Source: Craspedostauros australis
Lineage: Eukaryota; Bacillariophyta; Bacillariophyceae; Mastogloiales; Achnanthaceae
Reading direction: 5' to 3'
Assembly: GCA_026770025.1 (NCBI GenBank)
Contig: JAMXDE010000007.1
Span: 2,604,001 to 2,668,000, forward strand
Length of the DNA stretch: 64,000 nt
Each line of letters opens with the position of its first letter. The first letter of the stretch is position 1. The notes below the pieces were generated by a model. It searched no databases. It was not told where the DNA came from and was given only the letters and a program-made list of their open reading frames with translations. Below, piece by piece: positions 56,358-64,000 of this stretch. The position numbers and the translations under genes are program-made.

Positions 56358-56669
56358 TCCTGACGACAACCGCAAGTAAGCCAACACTACTCACATGCAT
56401 TCATTGATATAGTATTAGTCTATGTAACATTGATATCATTAACTCTCATTGTGACGATATCAACTGCAGTAGCCGCATGTCCACAGGGATTCTGAGAGGA
56501 AGTTGTTGTTGGTATGTATAGAGTGGTTCTAATATTATTGGTTGCTACGATCTTGACATGCACTATGGAACCTCCATCGCCGTGCATCTACTCAATTTGC
56601 ACATGTGCTTGCTATGTATGGTATGATACACGATTAGACCACGGCGTGCATCAATCCAAATCCAGTCCA
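56358..56669. other. Spacer between transposase and oligopeptidase remnant
   Basis: 312 bp, AT-richer than the coding regions, between convergent 3' ends. No feature recognised. Confidence 0.3.
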
Positions 56670-59490
56670 TTACTCGTCAGCTGACTTTTTGGCATTCTTC
56701 GACAACGTCATGAACATGAAATCGTACGCCAGCGCAGTCATGAAGGCGTCCTGCTTCGGCGTTGCATGCAGATCGTTCCCGCCCTCCACATTCTCATCGT
56801 ATTATGACAGCCATCGTTTTCCCTGAACCAGGCTCCACAGCTTCTTCACCATCTTGAGCGCATGCGCTGGGTTATCCGATCATCGTTCGTGTGAAAGCGA
56901 ATAGGATTGGTAGAAAATTTGGATCCTATTTGATGTTGTGGTACGGCGAGATCTACTTCACGAGCACCTCCAATCGGACGCGTCCGGATCCAAATTCGTC
57001 GCACATATAGGTGCATCGTCCGAATGCAGATCTTTGACTGCTTGACGACACGGATCGAGACTGCCCAACGCACCGCGCTGAACAGTCCAGGAGCATCACA
57101 AAATCATTCGCACCAACAATCCTCTGCCGGATCCCCGTGGATGGCCAATGTCTTGGCTTTTCATACTTCGACGAAATCAAATCCTCAGCAACTGCGATGA
57201 AGTCTTCGTGTGGTTTGGCACGCTTTTCACGCACCGCGGCCTCCAGCAAGACGATATTGCAGCAATTCAGACGGATGGTTCGAGTGGAGTCCATTATTCG
57301 GGATGAGAGTGTGTGCGTATAGTACCACAGAATGGGTGCAGTGAGTATCATACCATGCCATACCAATGAGACAATGATTCGATTGTGAGTATGATGTGAA
57401 TTGAAGCAGGAATGCGAATGGAATAGAATCAAGGAATCAATGACATGTTCCCACAAGCTCTGAAAGTCGTACTCCTTCAATGCGCCTGTTTTGTGCACGC
57501 TTTCCATTCCTGATTTTTGGATCTGCTCTTCGCCGCGCACATGCCAGGTGCAAATGCGCAAGTGTACAACACGACCATACACAGCAGCAGCAACATCAAC
57601 AACACTTGTCACTCACCTGATGCCAGCCTGGACCGAATTCTCCGCCACCGCACATGTTGGTTTCCGCGCAGACGCCGCCACATTCCAACCATGCCAGACC
57701 TGTTGCAGGTTGTAATGCGGACCGACACGACCTCAAAGGCACCATAGGCGTAGAGCAAGGTGGGTCTGCTTGTTAGTGGGGACGCCTCTTCGACATGATG
57801 ATGTGCAGAGCATCAGTGCCGTCCTTGCTTTCTGCGATGCGTTGCATGACGTCCACACCTTTCGAATCGAATTGACTCGGTAGCGATTTGAGCTTGCTGC
57901 CAAGGTGGACCTCTGGATCAACCCGCTTCATCATCTTCTCGTCTTCGCCATCAAACACGGATGCATCGCCAAGCCACAGCATGGTTGGTTCTGTGTAGCT
58001 GGTGGTCGTGATCCAGAATCGATCGCTCTCATAGGGATGCGCAGATCGAACGCTGGCGGAGGCGATTCGGGGTTGCTTATCGCCTCCCACCAAACGCAGC
58101 TTGTTAGCCTCTTCCTCCAATTGATAGAACTCCAGCTTCAATCTGACGTTACCAATGAGCAAGAGGATGAGGTGGTTCTTTGTGATGGTGTAGTTTTTTC
58201 GGAGGAGGTAGTCGGAGGGTTTGAAGAGGGTATAATATATCCGATCGGCTGGTCCATACTGACGAATTTGTGCGCATTGACGTAGATGATGGATCCAGCC
58301 TTGAATTCCTTGGCACCCTCAGGTGACCAGTTGGATTGCAAAGGGATCATGAGAACGGTGCCACCGAAATCGATATCCGAATCTTCTGGTGCAAGCCAGG
58401 GTTTGAAATCCGGCGGATCTCCTGTCTCGATTCTGGTATGTTGTCTGGGCGGCAGCATGTGCTTGTACTTGACCTTCCATATCCAGAATTCGGTGGTCTG
58501 GTGGGTGATGGCTCTCGTGCGGATTTCGTAAATGCCCCTGCCGCGCACCCTCTGATCGTCAACGTCGGCGGAGACCGCGATGTCGGATTTTTCACCTTCG
58601 AAGACCACGAGAGCCGATGCCAGATCCGTGCCTCTGACCCACTCGCGGATCGTCCCGGAGCATCCCGCCTTTGTGAGAGACGAAGGACCAAAATCCGCTG
58701 CGGCCAGGAGGATGTTCCTTGTTTTGTAGCAGGCTCTGGTCTTATCCTCTGGTATTGAGAATGGCCTGTCGGTGACGAATGCGGATTTGGCGAGATCGAA
58801 TTCCCTAACGACGACGGAGTCCGTGCTGCCCCGCGACAATCTGAGAAGTGCACGGGTGATGAGCTTGCCGTCTTGCGACATTGGATCTCTCGCTCTGGGC
58901 AGCACCCAACTTCCCTTCCATGTCCATGGCATCTTCTCCTTTCTGGCAGGGTTGTCCAGATCCAGCGCCTTGATCCATTTGGGGTTGCTGGTCTGTTACG
59001 ATGCCAACGTCGTTTTGCACCAGATGCCTTTTTCGATTCTGCAGTGTTTGGAGTGTGAACAATGTCGATGTGGATGCAGGATTGTTGGTTGGAAGGATGA
59101 CGCGAACAGTGAAGGAAGACAACAGAATATGAGAATAATATGTGAGAATAGAATGCAATGTTGTTCTGTGTGTGAGGAGCGCGATGCATACCATGGAATA
59201 CTTGCAGAGCTTCTTCAGCTCATTCGTGCAGTGTATTGCACATTGTACGTACCTTGGAATCCTTCCACAGATTGAAGAGCATGTCATTGCCTGCTACATC
59301 TGTCCCCATCTTGCTGACGAAGGGTATGTCGTCATCCGCCTCAAGGACGTCGACGACGCACTTTTAGGATCTGGTCTTGGACTTGGTGCGATCGCCGAGC
59401 GTGTTGAGGCACATCTCGTTGGCCTTGGAGACAAAGTTTGGGGGACTTGCTGTCCACATCCTCCAACGAGGCGTAGGAATCGTCCGCCAT
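56670..59490 (-). pseudogene. Prolyl oligopeptidase (S9A family) pseudogene, three recognisable exons
   Basis: On the minus strand S9A prolyl-oligopeptidase sequence is spread over frames and exons in the right order. Exon 1 (59490-59253): MADDSYASLEDVDSKSP, then IPFVSKMGTDVAGN and LFNLWKDSK, ending at GTACGT. Exon 2 (59038-57617): KGIWCKTTLAS, NPKWIKALDLDNPARKEK, the long clean stretch LLRLSRGSTDSVVVREFDL to AGSIIYVNAHKFV, LKSLPSQFDSKGVDV, PTLLYAYGAFE, and GGGEFGPGWHQ, ending at GTGAGT. Exon 3 (57240-56670): AAVREKRAKPHEDFIAVAEDL, a degraded nucleophile region (G-S-G-R-G where family members have G-S-N-G-G), NDDR (catalytic Asp region) and NVEGGNDLHATPKQDAFMTALAYDFM, where the usual catalytic His is absent. 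At least four frame changes, internal stops (one TAC-to-TAA type near 58997, one in exon 1 near 59362) and a shortened exon 3 show it is dead. The family is common in bacteria and in some protists. Confidence 0.85.
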
Positions 59491-60254
59491 GTTGCTTCTC
59501 TTTGCGTTGTGATGCGCTATGATGCGTTGTGATGCGTTGGAATTGTCACGGTCGCACAAGCAGGAATGAGTGACCGTAACGGTACAACCCACCAACTGAA
59601 CACGAGCGGCGATCGGTCAATTGATCGAAGCGATGAGAGATGCCAGTTGGGCGTGGGATGAAGCACTTCAGAAGATGAACGTGCTTGTGCATGATGCTCT
59701 TGATTGAAAAAAAGATGATGGCGAGCGAGTATGGTACTCGTGCGGTTGCCAAGCGATGCCGATGGAAATGGAAATGGCAATGGTAATGATGCGAAGCGAC
59801 GCGACGCGACGCGATGTTTCCCACCAGTCAACACAGGGCCCCTTTCGTCTCTTGTGTTGACTTGTTTCTTGTCTTTGTTTGTCCAAGTCTGTCTCTTTGG
59901 ATGGCTCGTGCGTTGAGATTCTCAACGAAGCCTTCGAGCCAACGTGCCAGGTTTTACTCAGCAGATATGACGTCTGTCCGGATACCAGGGTCACAATCGA
60001 CAATATTGATTACTTTTCATTGGCGCCAAAGAGTTCAAAGGGCGTTCTGGAGGATACCTCCGACGAAACAAACTGTAAAAATTGTGAAATCGAATCAAAA
60101 ACGCTGGAACGGCGGCCGTTGAACTGGATCGAAACAGTGCGGGAAGCAAAAAAGTGGGAGAAAAGCAAGAGTTCCGGACAAGGGCAACACCAGAGCGACG
60201 GAGGAGGTAACTGTGTGCAGATGACGTTGTTCAGACAGAGTCACGAGGTTGCTC
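59491..60254. other. Right part of the large transposon, one small open frame
   Basis: Upstream of the oligopeptidase remnant. A 127-codon plus-strand frame (59879-60262) has protein-like composition (for example EILNEAFEPTCQVLLSRYD, CKNCEIESKTLERR) but no recognisable domain, so a gene is possible but not called. A GCGACGCGACGCGACGC repeat lies near 59796-59812. Confidence 0.35.
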
Positions 60255-60306
60255 AGGGTTAGAGTTAGGGCTGGGGTTCTGGCTTGGGTTAGGGTTAGGG
60301 TTGGAG
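60255..60306 (+). repeat. Interstitial telomere-like (TTAGGG) tract
   Basis: Degenerate GGGTTAG units with two perfect consecutive TTAGGG repeats at about 60288-60300. TTAGGG is the telomere repeat reported for diatoms. It sits inside the large transposon, 0.6 kb from its right end. Confidence 0.8.
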
Positions 60307-60901
60307 ATGTGTGGGTTGGGGTTGCCACTGCCTACAGGACTGTGGCGAGGGTGCTGTCCATTTCCATCTTGGCACCAGCAATTCACATCGTCCAATTCAG
60401 CGCTGCGCAACTTGCATCGTATGCGTCTCATGCATTGCAGCCTGTGCATCCCCCTTGCTACCACTCTGACATAACAGACAGGAGGAAGAGGAACAAGGAC
60501 CGTGCCTACCATCCTGGTTGACGGCCCATGGCACATCGCCCTGCATCACATTACATCACAATACATCACATCACTCTCCACACAACAAGAGTTTTGTGTT
60601 CACACCAACGATTCTGTGCGAGCACAAGGTAGAGTCACTCTCCATAAATTTGAGAATCGCGAACAAGGCCCAAACGACGGAAGAAAAAAGAACGTTATGG
60701 GACGAATGACCACTGCGACTCAATTGAAGCGCCAACGAGCACCGTCGCGTCTGTGCGTTATTCACCTAATAGGTAGATTTACCATGAGTTTTAGCCCTCC
60801 ATAACTCTTAAAATATAACGCCTTCAAGAGGTATAAGGTGTTCAATAGAAACCTAACATTGATTGTAAGAGATATATGCAATTTGATACCCGATCCGTGC
60901 T
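60307..60901. other. Right end of the large transposon, no gene
   Basis: Contains ATTACATCACAATACATCACATCAC-type repeats near 60548-60575. Only short frames without recognisable content, up to the right inverted repeat. Confidence 0.3.
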
Positions 60902-60941
60902 GCGATGCCAACTTGGGCGTAACCTTTTCGCTCACCGGGGT
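60902..60941 (-). repeat. Terminal inverted repeat, right end of the large transposon
   Basis: Inverse of 47731-47770 with one mismatch, ending CACCGGGGT at 60941. Confidence 0.88.
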
Positions 60942-60947
60942 CATAAG
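60942..60947. repeat. Putative target-site duplication, right (CATAAG)
   Basis: Immediately outside the right inverted repeat; matches 47725-47730 exactly. Confidence 0.75.
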
Positions 60948-62022
60948 TAGGACTTCCTGGTAGCATAAAATCGCTCGACAATCATCGTGAGGAAATGGGT
61001 AGATTGTGTACGCAAGCCATGAACGGCACAAGCAACGTTCTCATGCGATTGTCGGTGCTTCGCACACTCACATCGAGCCATGGCAATACACTCACGCCTT
61101 CAGTTGTGTTCATCGTGTTCATTTGTCACAAGTTTCTGGTTTGTGATTCGCATAACCGCGCAACACGTGAGATTACTTGTTCGCAGATCTGTTGGGTCTA
61201 TTTTGTCCTTTCGAAGACTAAACATTGAACGTGGTACCTATGTTCCCTTCGCTGCCAGACGAACGCGGTCATTGTCACGAAGGAACATATCAACAATGAT
61301 TCATGTCAAACAGCTCGGTCGTTCCCGTTGTCGTTACTATTATTCAAGCCCTGTCGGGTGTTCTCCATCACTCACTTCAAGTATGTCAATACTTCTGCAT
61401 TCGCTGATGATAGACAAAGGGAGTGAAAGATGTTTTTCTTGCGCAGGAACTTGTTCCCTGGAGTACATCCACACTTTTTCGGCTCTTCCTTCCCTCCGTG
61501 TATTCTTCATCTCATCCACGATGGCCAAACAACGAGTGATTGCGCGTTGTCAAACGCCACGCTGGCCACCCTTGGCCCAAGTACACCCGACATGGATGGC
61601 TGTGCCTCAACTTGCAAGGGACCTGCAGAAAGTCCGGAGACAGCGGATAATCCTGGAGACGTGTGGGCTGGTGGCTGGCATGCAAACAACACTCGGACTC
61701 ACACTCCTCATCGTTCTCGTTCTCGTCCTCGTGGAGTGCCAATGCCATCGCTGAAACATCCGCAGCTGCTCCCACAAAACACGAAGCAGTGTAAAACCGA
61801 TACCCTCGAAGATTACCAAACCCCTTCGAGTCACACTGTGCAATACTCGCACAAGTAGAGGTACATCGCAGCCCACCACGACACAACACAGCACAACGCA
61901 GCACAGCACAACAAAGAAGCACCTCTCCGCCTTCGAGCAATCGGTTGTTGCATACTAGAATACCAATACCCGTACTACTACCCACAAGGCACCCATCCAT
62001 AATCACTGACAGACCAACGGTC
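60948..62022. other. Intergenic, upstream of the STAND-type ATPase gene
   Basis: About 1.1 kb. Contains an ACAGCACAACGCAGCACAGCAC-like repeat at about 61888-61910, which gives a spurious Cys-rich minus-strand frame (61512-62315). A first exon of the downstream gene could lie here but none was found. Confidence 0.3.
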
Positions 62023-64000
62023 ATGACCAACATGAGGGAGATCCGACGATCGATATCGTCCGCGCATAGCGTACACAGCGCACACAGCATGAAGAGCCCC
62101 ACCGGAAAACCCATCCGAAGATCCATGAGCGCCATCGCCGCCGGGATGCGAGGGAATGCAGATGCTCTGCGGACGAGGGTCTCGAAAGGACGAAGATCAT
62201 CGGTCTCAGACGATGCGACGATCGCGACAACATTCTCCACTGACGAAGGTTCGCCCGGGTGGAGCAGCAACAATTCTTTCGCCGGGGATTTCAGAGAGAA
62301 GAGGCGTTCTGGCAAGGGCCGGTTATCGATGTCCAGCCATCATGGTCTGGGTTCCGGAGGTCACGAAGCGATGCAGTTGCAATCGTCCAAGCATACGCAA
62401 GCCAGACTCGACGAGTTGGAGATCACAAAACTGCGATTCGAGGCCAATCGGCTGTATGGCCGCGATGAGGAGATACAGGATGTGCTCAGCGGGAACTTCC
62501 CAAAACCCGTGGTTCAACCGAGTGCAAGCATCGAAGACGTTGGTACCGGCCATGATGTGAACAATGCCAACGACACTACCAACAGCACTGCCGCCGTCAC
62601 AGCGGCCACTACTGGCAACCAGAATGACAACCAAATCAGCAACACGAAGAACATGGTCTACATCTCAGGAGCGCCAGGCATCGGCAAGTCTGTCTTTGCG
62701 AGGCAGGTCATCCATGAACTCCTCAAGGAGACTCGCAGGCGGCGCCGCAACTCGAAGGTAAACACTGCGTTCGTGTGCTCATCACACGGCAAATTCGATT
62801 CCCAGCATTCGCATGCAGATCCATACTCGGCGATATCACAGGTCTTGCAGAATCTGTGGGGGCAGATAGCGGGGAGCAAGGATTCGGATAGTCCGACCTC
62901 CGTTGGCTCCACCGAGACCAAGACGGGTGGCCATGGGATGGGCCATCGCAGAAGCCGGGGATCTGGAGACTCGGATGCCAAGTCTGTCTCAACCCTGGGA
63001 TCGAAGACTCACTATCAACAAAGCAAGAGGGCCATCTTCTCCAACATACACAAGGACATTCACAAAGAGATGGGAATCAACGAGCGATCCATCCTATCGA
63101 CCATCATCCCAGCCCTGCAGCCGCAAACGAAATCGCTGGTTCGATCATCATCCGTCTCATCCCTCCGCCAGCAATTCCGACAGAATCAACAGCAATCACA
63201 AAGGCAAATGAAAGATGTCAACTTCTCGGAGGATCAATTCAAGCTCATCGTGCGGCAACTCCTTCGCATCGTCACCAGGCATGTCGCCCTCCTCGTCTGC
63301 GTCATCGACGACTTGCAGTGGGCGGACACAGCGTCGCTGGATCTGCTGGCCTCGATCTTCCAGGACAACGACCTTCATCGCTTCGTCGTCCTCGGGACGT
63401 ACCGAAGCAACGAGCCGTCGGCGCTGCTGCAAGCATCCATGCAGAACATGGACAAGTTATCTCGCCTCAATCACAATGTCGTGGTGAAGCACGTTAGCCT
63501 GCAGAACCTAACAGTGGACCAGGTTTACACGATGCTCGATGACGTGCTCATGTCAGCCTCATCATCACACACGCCTCCAAGACTAGCATCAACATTGCCA
63601 TTGCAATCATCCAACCATACTTTATCTCTTGACGACTCCGAAAGCGTTTCCGTCGCCCCGCTTGCTCCGCTGAGCCCGCTGGAACAACTCGCCCACTGCG
63701 TGCATGCCAAGACCAGCGGCAATCCGTTCTTCATCAAGCAGTTCTTGATGCATCTGGTGGAGAGGGATCTGCTGACGTTTCACCTCGGGCTGTTCACCTG
63801 GAAGTGGGACGTTCCGACCATCCAGCAGGAAACTTCGGCAACCGACAACGTCATCGACATCCTGCAGCGCAAGATGAGGGACATGCCGATGCACACTCAG
63901 CAGCTCTTGCCCGCCATGGCATCGCTTGGGAGCCACTTCTCGACTCACATCTTCCGGCAAATCGCAATATGGAAGGATCAGCTGGGCCTGTCGGAAGAGT
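62023..64000 (+). CDS. STAND/AAA_16-type ATPase, partial (runs off the window edge)
   Basis: Open from the ATG at 62023 (MTNMREIRRSISSAHS) to the window end with no stop, 659 codons seen; the frame is also open somewhat upstream. Residues 1-125 are Ser/Arg-rich. LRFEANRLYGRDEEIQDVL at 136-154 is the typical entry to an AAA_16/ORC1-like NTPase, as in predicted-ATPase regulators. Walker A is GAPGIGKS at 216-223. Walker B is LLVCVIDDLQWAD with D429-D430. Then VVLGTYRSNE (sensor) and KTSGNPFFIKQFLMHLVE, a helical motif usual in STAND ATPases such as PknK/MalT/adenylyl-cyclase regulators. A Ser/Gln-rich insert lies between Walker A and B. Similar diatom proteins continue into TPR-like repeats and kinase, cyclase or histidine-kinase domains; which follows here is outside the window. 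Likely a signalling ATPase. Confidence 0.85.
   Translation, partial: MTNMREIRRSISSAHSVHSAHSMKSPTGKPIRRSMSAIAAGMRGNADALRTRVSKGRRSSVSDDATIATTFSTDEGSPGWSSNNSFAGDFREKRRSGKGRLSMSSHHGLGSGGHEAMQLQSSKHTQARLDELEITKLRFEANRLYGRDEEIQDVLSGNFPKPVVQPSASIEDVGTGHDVNNANDTTNSTAAVTAATTGNQNDNQISNTKNMVYISGAPGIGKSVFARQVIHELLKETRRRRRNSKVNTAFVCSSHGKFDSQHSHADPYSAISQVLQNLWGQIAGSKDSDSPTSVGSTETKTGGHGMGHRRSRGSGDSDAKSVSTLGSKTHYQQSKRAIFSNIHKDIHKEMGINERSILSTIIPALQPQTKSLVRSSSVSSLRQQFRQNQQQSQRQMKDVNFSEDQFKLIVRQLLRIVTRHVALLVCVIDDLQWADTASLDLLASIFQDNDLHRFVVLGTYRSNEPSALLQASMQNMDKLSRLNHNVVVKHVSLQNLTVDQVYTMLDDVLMSASSSHTPPRLASTLPLQSSNHTLSLDDSESVSVAPLAPLSPLEQLAHCVHAKTSGNPFFIKQFLMHLVERDLLTFHLGLFTWKWDVPTIQQETSATDNVIDILQRKMRDMPMHTQQLLPAMASLGSHFSTHIFRQIAIWKDQLGLSEE

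Larger units (their letters stand above)
47731..60941 (+). mobile_element. Large (13.2 kb) DNA transposon of unassigned superfamily with CATAAG duplication
   Basis: 13,211 bp between outward-facing 40-bp inverted repeats (39/40 identical), flanked by a six-base direct repeat CATAAG. It contains one intact large gene (52707-56357) with a six-Cys cluster and a DDE-like acidic triad, the presumed transposase, plus a decayed prolyl oligopeptidase gene (56670-59490, minus), a telomere-like tract and about 5 kb on the left without clear genes. A six-base duplication is reported for few eukaryotic cut-and-paste groups (Dada and IS3EU-type among those I recall), and none is clearly matched. There is no sign of a protein-primed polymerase, retroviral-type integrase or capsid gene, so I do not place it with Polinton-like elements. 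If the boundary G were part of the repeat the duplication would be ATAA. The preserved ends and open transposase frame suggest it is young or recently active. Confidence 0.7.

Noticed and set aside
47731-60941. Polinton-like interpretation because of the six-base duplication and size
   Set aside because: No polymerase, integrase or capsid-type genes seen, and the ends are short and do not start with the usual AGT.
61512-62315. 267-codon minus-strand frame
   Set aside because: Runs through a CAG/ACAGC repeat giving poly-Cys and overlaps the start of the ATPase gene.

Overview
The window reads as nuclear DNA of a diatom. Two genes carry the DUF6824 domain seen mostly in diatoms, one joined to a CRAL-TRIO-like lipid-binding region. 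A cyclic-nucleotide phosphodiesterase remnant, SERINC, ATG1, a DHX29/DHX57-type helicase and a STAND-type ATPase fit the same reading. Introns are few, 196-422 bp, with GT..AG ends. Ser/Gln/His-rich low-complexity protein tracts are common. This assignment rests on protein families recognised by eye; no search was run.

Layout: ATG1/ULK kinase (0.3-3.7 kb, +); thioredoxin-fold protein (4.2-4.9, -); DUF6824 protein (5.7-7.1, -); a 1.1-kb TA-flanked inverted-repeat transposon, copy A (8.2-9.3); two proteins of unknown function (9.8-10.4 and 12.3-14.4, +), the second with a 41-bp-armed hairpin inside its coding region; two paralogous small WYT-motif proteins (15.6 and 18.7, +) on either side of transposon copy B (16.6-17.7, inverted); a frameshifted phosphodiesterase remnant (19.8-20.6, -); SERINC (21.2-22.9, +), whose start codon appears to be an exon of three bases; a DExH helicase (23.5-28.5, +); a HAD hydrolase (28.7-29.7, -). 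A segment of about 2 kb encoding a small secreted protein is present twice in direct orientation (30.2-32.2 and 42.3-44.2). Between the copies lie a CRAL-TRIO/DUF6824 gene (32.9-34.6, -) and a 1706-residue disordered Ser/Lys/Arg-rich protein (36.4-41.5, -). An MBOAT acyltransferase in three exons follows (45.3-47.6, +).

The most unusual region is 47,731-60,941. Two 40-bp inverted repeats (39/40 identical) lie 13.2 kb apart and are bounded on the outside by the same six bases, CATAAG. Between them is an intact single-exon 1216-residue protein with a six-cysteine cluster and a DDE-like arrangement (D671, D756, E856/D865). I read this as one large DNA transposon of a superfamily I cannot name. 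It also holds a decayed multi-exon prolyl oligopeptidase (S9) gene, a short telomere-like TTAGGG tract and about 5 kb of otherwise unexplained sequence. After it, a STAND/AAA-type ATPase gene (from about 62.0 kb, +) runs off the right edge.

Most genes look like unrelated housekeeping or lineage-specific genes without operon-like coupling. Gene models with introns were deduced from splice-site sequence and reading phase and need transcript support.
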